Position numbers and translations under genes: made by a program. DNA of 64,000 nucleotides from Microbispora sp. H13382 (GTDB lineage Bacteria > Actinomycetota > Actinomycetes > Streptosporangiales > Streptosporangiaceae). The notes beneath the pieces were generated by a model. That model was not told where the DNA came from, did no database searches, and worked only from the letters and a program-made list of their open reading frames with translations. The DNA is taken from assembly GCF_014161445.1 (NCBI RefSeq), contig NZ_JABBXA010000022.1, forward strand, positions 1 to 64,000, written 5' to 3'. Positions 11,401 through 19,057 of this stretch are shown piece by piece (position 1 is the stretch's first letter; each line of letters opens with the position of its first letter).

Positions 11401-13068
11401 GTCCGAAACCGCGGGCTTGGTGATGTCGATCTTGGAGGTCTGCCAGTCCGACCACGGTCCGATCAGGCCGTTCGTCGTCACACCGCGGACACGCCACCGC
11501 ACCATCCAGCCGTCGGTCAGCTTGCCCGCCGGCATCTTGACGTAGGCGGTGGAGGTGGACGAGGACGTCGGCGTCGTGCCCGTACCCGACCAGATCAGAC
11601 CGGAGCCCTGGTCAGGCACGGACGGGTCGTGCTCCACCTCCGCACTCAGATACGAGTACCGAGAGTCCACTCGGTCGCTGATGTTCGCCTCGAATTGCGG
11701 CGTCAGCGACCACAAGGTCCACAGACCCGAGCTCTGTGTCCCCTCCACCGACAGGCCCGACACGGTGGGCTTGAAGATGTCCACCTTGGCCGACTGCCAG
11801 TCGGACCACGGCCCGGACACACCCGTGGTCGTCACGGCCCGGACCCGCCACCGCACCAACCAGCCATCGGTCAGCTTGTTTCTCGGCACGGTCACCGACG
11901 CGTACGGGCTGCCGGAAGATGTCGGCGTCGTGCCCGTACCCGACCAGATCAGACCCGACCCCTGAGCCGGCGCCGACGGGTCGTGCTCCACCTCGGCACT
12001 CAGATAGGAGTAGCGGAAGTAGACCGGGTCGGTGACCTTCGCCCGGAAGTCCGGCGTGAGCGACGTCAGCGTCCACGTACCCGCACCCGGCATGCCGTTC
12101 GTCGACAGCTCCGACACCCCGGGCTTGGAAACGTCGATTTTCGCCGGCTGCCAGTCCGACCACGCCCCTTCCACACCGCTCGTGGTGACGCCACGGACCC
12201 GCCAGCGCACCAGCCAACCGTCCGTCAGCTTTCCGGAGGGCACGCTGACGGAGGCGAACGACCCGGACGACGCCGAGGTCGTCCCCTTGCCCGAAGCGAT
12301 CAGACCAGAGCCCTGGGCGGGCACCGAGGGATCATGCTCGACCTCGTACGCCAGGTAGGACGACCGGTACAAGGGGTCGGTGACCTTCGCCTGGAAATAC
12401 GGCGTCAGCGACGACAACGTCCACCCGTCCGAACCCTGGGTTCCCAAGGCCGAAAGGGATGACACGGAGGGAGCGTCGCCCTCCGCCATCCTGGGTACGA
12501 GCTTCGACGATACGCCGGCCGACGTCGCGGAAGACGTCTCCCGATTCACGACATGTTCCGGTGCGTTCAAGGCCGCGGCCCTGGCGGGACCCACCCGCCT
12601 CATCGACAGGCCCTGCCCCTGAACGGCCTGCGGAGGGGCCACCTCCTCGGGCTTCGGCTCCCTGAACTCGGCCGGTAGCGGCGGCGGAGACTTCAAACCG
12701 CCCTTTGCCGGCTCGTCAGACGGCGTGCGTGGCTTGTCCAGCGGAAGCCCGCCCTCCGGTCGCTTCCCATCGTCGCTCGGGCGCGGGCCGGGAATCCGCA
12801 GGTCTCGCGGTTGGGTGGCCGAGGCGTCGACCAGGTGCGGCAGTCCCTGCGCCGAACCCGACTGCTGCACCGGCGGGGCGTTGGACGAGCCGGATGTGAC
12901 ATTCGGCAGGTTCAGCACGACGCGCGGCGCGGACGCCGGGGCCGGATATGCGGGAAGTTGCAACGTTCCAGGCAGAAGCGCGATAACCGCCACAGTCGTG
13001 ACACGCAGCACCCACCGAGCTGGGCCCATTTTGCCCAGGCCAAATCCACCCCGTCGCACCCCGTACAC
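2479..13068 (-). CDS. Giant secreted RHS/YD-repeat polymorphic toxin
   Basis: A 3529-residue protein. An N-terminal signal peptide is present (hydrophobic core TTVAVIALLPG, then PAPASA); Met14 is an alternative start, and the shine sequence before the GTG is poorly spaced. Next come seven ~115-residue modules (about residues 215-1045) each carrying EHDPS and VRWRVRGVTT, a DUF6531-like lead-in, and two LamG-like domains beginning VGHWRLG (about 1206) and VGYWRLGG (about 1571). Dozens of YD repeats (about 1480-3120) end in the RHS core close near DPTGH (about residue 3214). The variable 315-residue tail holds a Cys-rich segment and a C-terminal domain with NAHNAIRHFAWMAAL, GEAHE and RDRYNNAIALQ. 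This RH/HE/NN pattern resembles the DUF6973 domains seen at toxin tips. It overlaps the putative immunity gene by 8 bases. Confidence 0.9.
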   Translation of the reverse strand: MYGVRRGGFGLGKMGPARWVLRVTTVAVIALLPGTLQLPAYPAPASAPRVVLNLPNVTSGSSNAPPVQQSGSAQGLPHLVDASATQPRDLRIPGPRPSDDGKRPEGGLPLDKPRTPSDEPAKGGLKSPPPLPAEFREPKPEEVAPPQAVQGQGLSMRRVGPARAAALNAPEHVVNRETSSATSAGVSSKLVPRMAEGDAPSVSSLSALGTQGSDGWTLSSLTPYFQAKVTDPLYRSSYLAYEVEHDPSVPAQGSGLIASGKGTTSASSGSFASVSVPSGKLTDGWLVRWRVRGVTTSGVEGAWSDWQPAKIDVSKPGVSELSTNGMPGAGTWTLTSLTPDFRAKVTDPVYFRYSYLSAEVEHDPSAPAQGSGLIWSGTGTTPTSSGSPYASVTVPRNKLTDGWLVRWRVRAVTTTGVSGPWSDWQSAKVDIFKPTVSGLSVEGTQSSGLWTLWSLTPQFEANISDRVDSRYSYLSAEVEHDPSVPDQGSGLIWSGTGTTPTSSSTSTAYVKMPAGKLTDGWMVRWRVRGVTTNGLIGPWSDWQTSKIDITKPAVSDVTTTTGMRNTGLWTMWTSTPDFRAKITSTTYMDLGSNSYLRAEVEHDPSVPDQGSGLIWSGTGTTATSSSDPYASVTVPKDKLNDDWVVRWRVRGVTTKGLAGPWSDWQTAKVDVTKPLVSDIGVQGSQSGGLWTMWTLTQSFSAKINYNSILGLGPNAYLGAEVEHDPSVPDQGSGLIWSGKGTTATSSSSSYASVSMPTGKLTDGWLVRWRVRGVTTTGINGPWSEWQIAKIDVNKPAGTGLGVVPGTKTADDFWVLASSTPWLYTKVTTESGVASYLGAEIEHDPSAPDQGSGLIWSGTGTKSYASGSNAWVQVPTGKLTDGWRVRWRVRGVTTTGVAGPWSDWQTANVSVDRPAVAAVGITPGTAGVWSWTAQSLTPWLFAKVTDAQGRSSYLGVEVEHDPEATDQGSGQIWAGTGTTAYPSGSNAWTVIPAGKLTDGWRIRWRVRGVTTSGVNGPWSEWQRATVAGLPFQTFSPADNTQVSTLRPTLSAHAQSPVEAKVTYWFQICSGTKDHWTWCESSWDWSKNGTFTVPKDKLQWGKTYWWYAKAATSTVTVTSPWMSFTTAPEQGTVNSLLVTGTEGREFNYVNGDYTRSVTDLSVAAPGPPLAVTRSYNSLDPRSDGAFGSGWSTRWDMRIQDEGQAISYPSMVGHWRLGDLLGSVFAADASGRRFNAALSAGTSPVQGKIGGAVAKSGGAVATAPGPVLRTDDSYTVASWLKLNDRSGSYQVSRQNGDNGAPYYLGVDQATGQLKFATYASDTAGSASTTVLSGVDAPVGQWFHVAGVYDKAAGSISLYLNGDLMKTVTGVSAGWNATGTTVLGSDVKGAIDDLRMFQKALSSAEIQGLAAIKTITPPATVLITYPDGTQQRFASKGDGTYASPPGTFATLVSLDDGGWRLMDRSATSYWFDTSGRLTKVSDRRDRTQDLVYGTDGKLLKVTATGGRSLTFGWTGGHVTSVATDPVDGAPITWIYEYDGDKLVKACPPAADGACTTYTYTDASGYRSVVLDAMPVGYWRLGGTATALRSKVPNSAGLDFGASDGVLRGTTANATAGVAGALAGTPDTAMTFAGTAGSAYVSLPEATVSGLGGSLSVEAWFKTTSSGTILGYQSSYEDDPDSYGLGVYVGTDGKLRGQFWNGTIAPITSPGKVNDGNWHHVVLSGAEDIQTLFLDGQPVGGLAGKITHTGSYEMWDTRIGAGFGGPSWPFTTGSFTAFPFAGSIDEVAVYNRPLGLGTVRTHYAARLAHPLLTKETQPSGRVHAENTYNADGGRLTTHTDDDGGTWKLSDLIYTKDSTTQISATATVTDPHNGTLTYVTNALRGYQVVSATDQLGKTTRYAYDVGGFPAKVTDPNGNATDMSYDARGNRVARKTCRSSGTCFTEYYSYYLSADDPFDPRNDQLTEYRDARSSSATDDTYRTTVEYNQYGAKVRQTGPATSDFPSGRSARWTYTDGTEPAVGGGTTPADLLKTQTDRRGKQATLAYTSAGDLAGVTFASTLVVNYAYDAIGRPVSTTKVSPAVPDGVTTTYGYDPVGRLVRTTQAGVRNEITGATHTGEKRTTYDADGNRLTEVAADLTGGDPDRTITYTYDDFGRIASIEGPEGGVQRYAYDHKGRKVSFTDESGAEYHYGYTARDELATTTLIGWAGSPANPQAAADVVMESLSYDPAGRLAGRTDAMGRTREFTYYGDNRLAQVIAKGARLNGSTSGQDVVLEEDSYDAAGNRTRQVVGGGKTRTDYAYDAADRLTSQTLDPGGLGRKTGYGYDANDNVISTTKTAAGTSRTESVTAEFDDADNMVKQVVENGTADLVTTWKYDARGLVTEITSPRGNASGADRSDHTTLLRYDVVGQLVETKQPAVAVEREGGSPSTQRPVIRYGYNTAGERTVVLDPEGRASSVVYDKAGRRVSQTSPSYTPPGGTAITPVTTYAYDAAGRVTTITDPRGNVTTNTYDALGRPVRVTQPPATGGATPGHTDYTYTLNGELLSLTDPTGARKEATYDDLGRQITSTVIERKPTPATLTSYSTYDDAGNLLTEKRPGGDTTTATVNPAGELTELTDPLGDATTFGFDLAGRQTKVTDPLGNASGIAYDLAGRPTMVEDLDAGGATLRSRAIDYDLDGNPISRTDAEGHTVTFDFDALGRVRKMVEPVSADGSITTSFGYDAVGSRTRYTDGRGNATVTTYNALGLAESVIEPSTAQHPNAADRTWTTSYDAAGNPVKQVLPGGVTITNTFDNLNRLAQQAGSGGGSAPTAPKTFGYDLAGHTVTAGDLAFTLNDRGQILKTTKGGVDQAAFAYDANDRLVQRGDAAGTTTFTWDGKDRLKTTVDPLTGVTVSYDYDKANRLTSASYGEGGSQRTYGYDALDRVTSDVLKTGGGADLASITYGYDKEDRLTSKVTAGTAGAGSNGYTYDFAGRLTSWTDPSSTTTTYEWDASGNRTRAGDDTFTYDERNRLTSGAGVDYTYTPRGTLASATKDGTVRAFSFDAFDRMVGDGNADYTYDALDRMTGRTKGGATTRYVYADMSNDLVAVTDDAGAVLEAYSRGAFGDVVSAKIGTGEAQFQVADRHGDIVAAFAAGATGLAGSTAYDPFGKVATSSGTRPQLGFQGEWADADTGQVNMHARWYQPGTGTFTSRDTWDLEPIPSIQANRYTYVGGAPLDRMDPTGHQQVEVCLAGYACGGYICSGDYCATTDSHWQWWISYMDSPQFKDSQPQISDERARELGVMPNGRPAPKDYWDQPAEIREAYLVMYNPYKSDVQLAKNWSLLKDIYEKMQAEGGELEVVRGRGGAQSLQVACRGCRNTKKGAKGGIAPPPASEDDNDWLQWLSTVGVCSKHGLVACGQVAAISAYTMMQTRGLKGHSNAHNAIRHFAWMAALYIVVGPVVANDVGEAHEAGVGRKNYLDSVRDRYNNAIALQYAENNKGSLYATYLLSAPGQGIPDLVNRLIDTGGSKYNAGQLAVVVRGNVVIGGKVVYRG
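9990..12465 (-). repeat. Seven tandem ~350-bp coding repeats in the RHS gene
   Basis: Seven in-frame copies of a ~115-codon module, recognised by the block EVEHDPS-x-PDQGSGLIW followed about 35 residues later by KLTDGWLVRWRVRG and GPWSDWQ. Copies 3 to 5 are the most alike. The outer copies diverge (for example ASGKGT in copy 1 and EVEHDPEATDQG in copy 7). They probably form a fibronectin-like stalk of extracellular beta domains before the YD shell. Confidence 0.85.
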
Positions 13069-13408
13069 CCCTCCGTCAGCACGCAGCAGGCCGCGCGCGA
13101 CGCTCGCGTGAAGCGGAGCTTCAGGAGAGGCTCGGCGACACTGGAACGATCTTCGGCAAAGTGATCACACGGTATCGACAGACGATCATCACGTAAAGAG
13201 GAGATAAGTGCTGATATTCCGCATTACCGGAATTGGGTGAAGCGAGGGCGAAGACGAGCCGTCCCTCTAACCTCACCACCTGCGACTTCGAAGCCTCCGC
13301 GGGCCTTGGTCACGTGTTGCAGCACCACACTTACTGCGCAAAAGATCGATCTAGATGACCGAAACTCACATGGATAACGTCCTAATCCCCTGGCTCGGGA
13401 CCACAGGG
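13069..13408. other. Intergenic region upstream of the RHS gene
   Basis: No gene longer than about ten codons is supported here. The stretch 13150-13240 is relatively A+T-rich and is the likely place for the RHS promoter, which reads leftwards. An imperfect palindrome (TTCCGCATTACCGGAA, 13218-13233) lies in it. No convincing -35/-10 pair could be fixed. Confidence 0.35.
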
Positions 13409-14065
13409 TCAGGACGGGTAGCCGTAGCGGCCGTGGAGGCGGACGAAGCGGGCCAGCGTGAGGACCTGCCGGGGCTCCAGGCCGATGACGGTGCGCTCGA
13501 ACAGCACGACCTCCTCCCGGCCGCCGGTGCCGATCGGCTGCACCAGCCGGCCGCCGAGCCGCAACTGCTCGACCAGCGGCGCGGGCACCGTGGGAAAGGC
13601 CGCCGAGACGATGACGGCGTCGTAGGGGGCGTGATCGGGCACCCCCTGGCCGCCGTCGCCGACGAGCACCTCCGCGTTGCGGATGCCCTGCCGGGCGAGG
13701 TTGCGCCGCGCCGCGCGCACGAGGTCGGGCCACAGGTCGACGCTGACCACGTCGGCGGCGAGACGGGCGAGCAGCGCGGTCTGGTAGCCGAGGCCGCTGC
13801 CGACCTCCAGCACGTGCTCCCGGCCGGTGAGTCCCAGCCCCTCAATCATGTTCGCGGACAGCGACGGCTGGGTGGTCACCTGCCCGTGCGCGATGGGGAT
13901 CGGCACGTCCTCGTACGCGTGGGCGACGTGTTCGGCGGGGACGAAACCGGCTCTCGGGGTCGAGCGCACGGCCTGGAGCAGGCGCTCGTCACGGACGCCG
14001 GCCGCCCGGACGGCCCGGACGAGGTCTTCGGGACAGGCGGCTGCGGTCACGTCCACCACGCTCAC
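13409..14065 (-). CDS. pcm: Protein-L-isoaspartate O-methyltransferase
   Basis: SAM-dependent methyltransferase that methylates L-isoaspartyl residues in damaged proteins and so starts their repair to aspartate; cytoplasmic. The 218-residue length matches the family. Evidence: the pre-motif region with AHGQVTTQPSLSANM, motif I VLEVGSGLGYQTALLA, the acidic ribose-binding post-I segment VVSVDLWPDLV, and the later VLVGDGGQGVPDHAPYDAV. The gene stands alone between the isochorismatase-like gene and the RHS toxin, both on the same strand. It has a 163-bp upstream gap, so it need not be co-transcribed with them. Confidence 0.9.
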   Translation of the reverse strand: MSVVDVTAAACPEDLVRAVRAAGVRDERLLQAVRSTPRAGFVPAEHVAHAYEDVPIPIAHGQVTTQPSLSANMIEGLGLTGREHVLEVGSGLGYQTALLARLAADVVSVDLWPDLVRAARRNLARQGIRNAEVLVGDGGQGVPDHAPYDAVIVSAAFPTVPAPLVEQLRLGGRLVQPIGTGGREEVVLFERTVIGLEPRQVLTLARFVRLHGRYGYPS

Positions 14066-14228
14066 GATCGACAGCGAGCGGCGCCGTCCCCACCCGCGGC
14101 CCGCTCACCCGGGGTGATGCCCCCTCAGCCGCGCCGGAATCCGGAGGGCACCCTCCTGGTTGCCGGTGAACCACGCGGGAGCCGTCCCCGCGTCACATCC
14201 GGTCAGCCGGGCCCGCGAGCGCGGAGTC

Positions 14229-14789
14229 TCAGCCCGCGGCGAAGGTCACCTCCGCCGTGCCGACGGTCCCGGCGCGGCGGCCGGGGGCGCTCTGCCACTG
14301 CCAGTAGAGGTTGGTGTGCGCGATCACCTGCTCCGGAGCCGGCGCACCGTAGGCCGTGAGGTCCTCGGTGGTGTGCGCGTCGCCGACCAGCGTCACGTCG
14401 TATCCGCGGGCGAAGGCCCCGTGGAGGGTCGAGCGGATGCACGCGTCGGTCTGGGCGCCCGTGACGACGAGCCGGCCCACCCCGCGCTCGGCGAGCAGCG
14501 CCTCCAGCTCGGTGTCCTCGAACGAGTCGCCGTACCTCTTGTGGACGAGCGGCTCCGCGTCGCGGCGGACCAGCTCCGGCACGTACTGCCAGTTCTCGCT
14601 GTCCCGCTTGAGATCGTGGTCGTCCGAGTGCTGCACCCAGATCACCGGCACGTCCTCCGCGCGCGCCTTGCCGACCAGGGTGTCGATGTTCGCGATCACC
14701 GTGTCGCGGTTGGGGGCGCCTGCCACCACGCCGTTCTGCACGTCGATGACCAGCAGCGCGGTGTTCGGGCGACCAGCCAGGGTCGTCAT
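14229..14789 (-). CDS. Isochorismatase-family cysteine hydrolase
   Basis: About 186 residues, the usual size of the family. The catalytic triad can be placed: Asp16 in LLVIDVQN, Lys in LVHKRYGDSF, and the nucleophile Cys in VTGAQTDACIRST, followed by the typical GYDVTLVGDAHTTED. Such enzymes hydrolyse amides or vinyl ethers (nicotinamidase-like, isochorismatase-like); the substrate is not clear. The ATG at 14789 is chosen over an upstream in-frame start at 14849 because an AGGGGGA shine sequence sits 4 bases before it and because the domain begins directly. It is divergent from nsrR, with a 122-bp shared gap that contains an NsrR-type operator. Confidence 0.85.
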   Translation of the reverse strand: MTTLAGRPNTALLVIDVQNGVVAGAPNRDTVIANIDTLVGKARAEDVPVIWVQHSDDHDLKRDSENWQYVPELVRRDAEPLVHKRYGDSFEDTELEALLAERGVGRLVVTGAQTDACIRSTLHGAFARGYDVTLVGDAHTTEDLTAYGAPAPEQVIAHTNLYWQWQSAPGRRAGTVGTAEVTFAAG

Positions 14790-14873
14790 GGGTTCCCCCT
14801 TCTCGTCACGGATCCTGTCGCGCCCAACCCTAGATCGCGGCACCGACAACTTCAGGCCGTCCCGTGCACCCCA

Positions 14874-14896
14874 AATTGGAGTGCTGGATACCGATT
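14874..14896. promoter_or_regulatory. Putative NsrR operator upstream of nsrR
   Basis: A 23-bp imperfect inverted repeat with half-sites AATTGG and CCGATT and core TGGATACC. It shares AATT-x-G and TGGATACC-x-ATT with the site before hmp at 15380-15402. It lies just upstream of the -10 element of nsrR, which fits autorepression. Spacing and half-sites resemble Streptomyces NsrR sites. Confidence 0.65.
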
Positions 14897-14899
14897 TGC

Positions 14900-14911
14900 T
14901 AGCGTCGAGAC
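14900..14911 (+). promoter_or_regulatory. -10 element giving a probable leaderless nsrR mRNA
   Basis: TAGCGT at 14900-14905 fits the actinobacterial -10 consensus TANNNT. Only six bases separate it from the GTG at 14912, so transcription would start at or next to the start codon, and no shine sequence is present. The mRNA is therefore probably leaderless. Confidence 0.5.
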
Positions 14912-15340
14912 GTGCGGTTGACGAAGTTCACGGACCTGGCCCTGCGCGTCACGATGCGCTTGGCGGTCCTGGAGCCCGGGGCGTCGCTCACCACCCGCCA
15001 GGTGGCCGAGGCGATGGCGATCCCCTACAACCACACCGCCAAGGCCATCGCCCGCCTGCAGCACCTCGGCGTCGTGGAGGCCCGCCGGGGCCGCGGGGGT
15101 GGTCTGGAGCTGACCGGATTCGGCCGTACGGCGTCGATCGGCTGGCTGGTCCGCGAACTGGAGGGAGAGGGGGAGGTCGTCACCTGCGAGGGGGAGACCC
15201 CTTGCCCGCTGCGGGCCGCCTGCAGCCTGCGCGCCGCACTGCGCTCGGCACAGCAGGCCTTCTACGCCTCCCTCGATCCGATCACCGTGGATCAACTGGT
15301 CTCCTCGTCATCGAGACCGGTGCTGCTCACTCTCACCTGA
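14912..15340 (+). CDS. nsrR: Rrf2-family nitric-oxide-sensing repressor NsrR
   Basis: A 142-residue Rrf2 regulator. The N-terminal winged helix includes DLALRVTMRLAVL and the recognition region IPYNHTAKAIARLQ, with the wing at RRGRGGGLEL. Three cysteines, C92, C98 and C104, sit in a C-x5-C-x5-C arrangement, the [4Fe-4S] ligand pattern of Streptomyces NsrR (one residue offset from the known C93/C99/C105). The cluster reacts with NO and releases DNA. The next gene is the flavohaemoglobin hmp, 73 bp downstream, and both genes have similar operator sequences. This is the classical NO-detoxification pair with autoregulation. The start is the GTG directly after the -10 element. Confidence 0.92.
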   Translation: MRLTKFTDLALRVTMRLAVLEPGASLTTRQVAEAMAIPYNHTAKAIARLQHLGVVEARRGRGGGLELTGFGRTASIGWLVRELEGEGEVVTCEGETPCPLRAACSLRAALRSAQQAFYASLDPITVDQLVSSSSRPVLLTLT

Positions 15341-15379
15341 CCTGCGCGAACAGGAAGATACGGCAGGTCCATGGCGCTT

Positions 15380-15402
15380 AATTTGCATCTTGGATACCAA
15401 TT
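15380..15402. promoter_or_regulatory. Putative NsrR operator upstream of hmp
   Basis: A 23-bp site (half-sites AATTTGCATC and GGATACCAATT) lying 12 bases before the hmp start codon and abutting its shine sequence. It matches the nsrR upstream site at the outer AATT/ATT ends and in the TGGATACC core. Binding here would block hmp transcription directly. Confidence 0.7.
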
Positions 15403-15413
15403 TGGAGGAAGCC

Positions 15414-16595
15414 ATGCTCTCCCCTGAGTCGGCCGCGACCGTCCGCGCCACCCTGCCCGTGATCGCGGGCGCGATCCAGGACATCACCGCCCGCTTCTAC
15501 GACACGATGTTCGCGGACAACCCGGAGCTGCTGCGCGACCTGTTCAACCGGGGCAACCAGGCCAACGGCGAGCAGCGCGTCGCGCTGGCGGGCTCGATCG
15601 CCGCGTTCGCGACCATGCTGGTGGAGCGCCCCGGTCAGCTTCCCGGAACGATGCTGTCCAGGATCGCCAACAAGCACGCCTCCCTCGGCGTCACCGAGGA
15701 GCAGTACGCCGTGGTGCACAAGTACCTGTTCGGCGCCATCGGCGAGGTGCTGGGCGACGCCGTCACGCCCGAGGTCGCCCAGGCGTGGGACGAGGTCTAC
15801 TGGCTCATGGCCGAGACGCTGATCGGCCTGGAGCGCGACCTCTACCGCGAGGCGGGCCGGGGCTGGACGCGGGCCACGGTGGTCGAGCGGCGCGACGAGA
15901 CGGCGGACACGGTCTCCTTCCTCCTGCGCCCGGACCTGCCGATGCCCTTCCTCCCGGGTCAGTACGTCAGCGTCCAGGTGACGCTGCCCGACGGCGCGCG
16001 GCAGATCCGGCAGTACAGCCTGTCGAACTCCCCGGCGAGGGGCGACTGGCGGATCACCGTCAAGCGAGTGCACGGCGAGGGCGCCCCCGAGGGCGAGGTC
16101 TCCACCTGGCTGCACGAGCGTGTCCGGCCCGGTGACGTGCTCGCGGTCTCCGCGCCCTTCGGCGACCTGACCCTGCCCGAGGGCGACGGCCCGCTGCTGC
16201 TCGCCTCGGCGGGGATCGGGGTCACCCCCATCCTGTCGATGCTCGGCCACCTCGTCGCCACCGGGTCGGAGCGGCGGGTCGTGGTCGTGCACGCCGACCG
16301 CTCCCCGGACGCCCACGTCCACCGCGAGGAGCTCGCGGACCTGGTGGCGGCGCTGCCCGGCGCCACCCTGCACCGGTGGTACGAGGACCTCGACCCAGGG
16401 CACGCGGGTGACGCGGAGCACGCGGGCCTGGCCGACCTGTCGGCGATCGACCTGCCCCGGGACGTCGTGGCCTGCCTGTGCGGGCCGCTGCCGTTCATGC
16501 GGGCGGTACGCGCGCAGTTGGTCGAGCGCGGCGTGCCCGCCTCCGGCATCCACTACGAGGTGTTCGGCCCCGACCTGTGGATCGCGGCCGCGTGA
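15414..16595 (+). CDS. hmp: Flavohaemoglobin (nitric oxide dioxygenase)
   Basis: Cytoplasmic enzyme that converts NO and O2 to nitrate with NAD(P)H. The globin domain (residues about 1-140) has the pocket tyrosine in TARFYDTMF, NRGNQANGEQ, and the proximal histidine in ANKHASLGV. The FAD domain follows with GQYVSV and RQYSLSN, then the NAD domain with LASAGIGVTP and the closing CGPLPFMRAV. The 393-residue length is standard. The ATG at 15414 follows GGAGGA at good spacing; the in-frame TTG at 15390 lies inside the operator and is rejected. It is regulated by the adjacent NsrR. Confidence 0.95.
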   Translation: MLSPESAATVRATLPVIAGAIQDITARFYDTMFADNPELLRDLFNRGNQANGEQRVALAGSIAAFATMLVERPGQLPGTMLSRIANKHASLGVTEEQYAVVHKYLFGAIGEVLGDAVTPEVAQAWDEVYWLMAETLIGLERDLYREAGRGWTRATVVERRDETADTVSFLLRPDLPMPFLPGQYVSVQVTLPDGARQIRQYSLSNSPARGDWRITVKRVHGEGAPEGEVSTWLHERVRPGDVLAVSAPFGDLTLPEGDGPLLLASAGIGVTPILSMLGHLVATGSERRVVVVHADRSPDAHVHREELADLVAALPGATLHRWYEDLDPGHAGDAEHAGLADLSAIDLPRDVVACLCGPLPFMRAVRAQLVERGVPASGIHYEVFGPDLWIAAA

Positions 16596-16603
16596 TCCGG
16601 TGA

Positions 16604-16633
16604 CCGGCCCGCCGCTCTCAAGCGGCGGGCCGG
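16604..16633. terminator. Bidirectional hairpin between hmp and the convergent methyltransferase
   Basis: Perfect 13-bp inverted repeat (arms CCGGCCCGCCGCT and its complement) with the 4-base loop CTCA. It sits between two convergent genes. No T-tract follows, as is common in high-GC actinomycetes. Confidence 0.7.
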
Positions 16634-16649
16634 CTCGTCGAAGACCCCG

Positions 16650-17459
16650 TCAGCGCAGCAGGCCGACGCCGGCGTAGCCGTCGACCCCGGGGATCCTCGG
16701 CAGCTTCGGCTCGTCGGGCTCGGGCCGCCACTCCTCGGTCACGACCAGACCCGGCTCCACCAGGTCGAACCCGTCGAAGAACCGCAGCAGTTCGGCGTGG
16801 GTCCGCGGGGTGACCGCCCCGGCGGAGGTGCCCTTGTACAGCTCGCGTCCCTCGCGGATCTTCTCCTCGTCGAGGTCGCCGTACGACAGGTGGCTGATGG
16901 CCATCGCACTGCCGGGGGCGAGCCGCTCGCGCAGTGTGCCGACGATGCGCTCGGCGTCCTCGGTGCCGGGGATGAAGTGCAGCACGGCCACCATGAGAAG
17001 GCCCACCGGCTTGCCGAAATCGATGTGCTCGTTGATCCGGGGATCGCCGAGGATGGCCTCGGGCTCGCGCAGGTCGCCGTCCACGACGATCGTCTGGGCG
17101 TTGTCGGCCAGCAGGGCCCTGCCGTGGGCGAGCACGATCGGGTCGTTGTCGACGTAGACGACGCGCGAGTCGGGGGCCTCGCCGAGCGCGACCTGGTGGA
17201 CGTTCTCCTGCGTCGGCAGCCCGGCGCCGATGTCGAGGAACTGACGGATGCCCGCCCGGGCCATGAGGGTCACCGCACGGCGGATGAAGCGCCTGTTGGT
17301 GCGCACGCCCTCTCGCGCGTTAGGGGTCAGCTCGATGAGCTTCTCGGCCGCGGCCCGGTCGACGGCGAAGTTGTCCTTGCCACCGAGGAGATAGTCGTAG
17401 ATCCGGGCGACGCTGGGGACCGTCACGTCGATTCCCGGCGGGCCCTGCTCCTTGTTCAT
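16650..17459 (-). CDS. DUF574-family SAM-dependent methyltransferase (copy 1)
   Basis: 269 residues. It opens with the family signature ARIYDYLLGGKDNFAVDR, followed by the SAM-binding region FLDIGAGLPTQENVHQVA and VVYVDNDPIVLAHGRALL. These are the hallmarks of the actinobacterial DUF574 (Methyltransf_19) family, whose substrates are mostly unknown; many genomes carry tens of copies, often beside regulators. A second copy lies at 61022-61843. The upstream gap holds two palindromes that overlap the promoter region, so regulation by a dimeric repressor is plausible. The ATG at 17459 lines up with the start of the other copy. Confidence 0.9.
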   Translation of the reverse strand: MNKEQGPPGIDVTVPSVARIYDYLLGGKDNFAVDRAAAEKLIELTPNAREGVRTNRRFIRRAVTLMARAGIRQFLDIGAGLPTQENVHQVALGEAPDSRVVYVDNDPIVLAHGRALLADNAQTIVVDGDLREPEAILGDPRINEHIDFGKPVGLLMVAVLHFIPGTEDAERIVGTLRERLAPGSAMAISHLSYGDLDEEKIREGRELYKGTSAGAVTPRTHAELLRFFDGFDLVEPGLVVTEEWRPEPDEPKLPRIPGVDGYAGVGLLR

Positions 17460-17481
17460 TAGTCCTGCCCTGATGCGCTCG

Positions 17482-17512
17482 TACGTTGATCACAACGTAG
17501 CTGATTAATCAG
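17482..17512. promoter_or_regulatory. Two adjacent palindromes upstream of the DUF574 methyltransferase
   Basis: TACGTTG-atca-CAACGTA (17482-17499, perfect 7-bp arms) is followed one base later by the perfect 12-bp palindrome CTGATTAATCAG (17501-17512). They begin 23 bases upstream of the start codon, where a promoter should be. Probable operator sites for an unidentified dimeric regulator. Confidence 0.5.
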
Positions 17513-17584
17513 GATTCGGCGCATCAAAAGGGGAATTGACCGGCACACACCAGGGCGCGGCCGGCCAATCCGGGCAGGTGTCTC

Positions 17585-19057
<1,473 letters not shown>

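Noticed and set aside
3328..12462. Several long plus-strand frames (3328-5448, 6517-8160, 8530-10167, 10543-12462) opposite the RHS gene
   Set aside because: They are antisense shadows of the YD and FN3-like repeats; codon third-position bias and protein motifs support only the minus strand.
13208..13240. A ten-codon plus-strand frame (MLIFRITGIG) with an excellent AGAGGAG shine sequence
   Set aside because: No gene follows on the plus strand that it could lead or attenuate, and such short frames arise by chance; kept only as a note.
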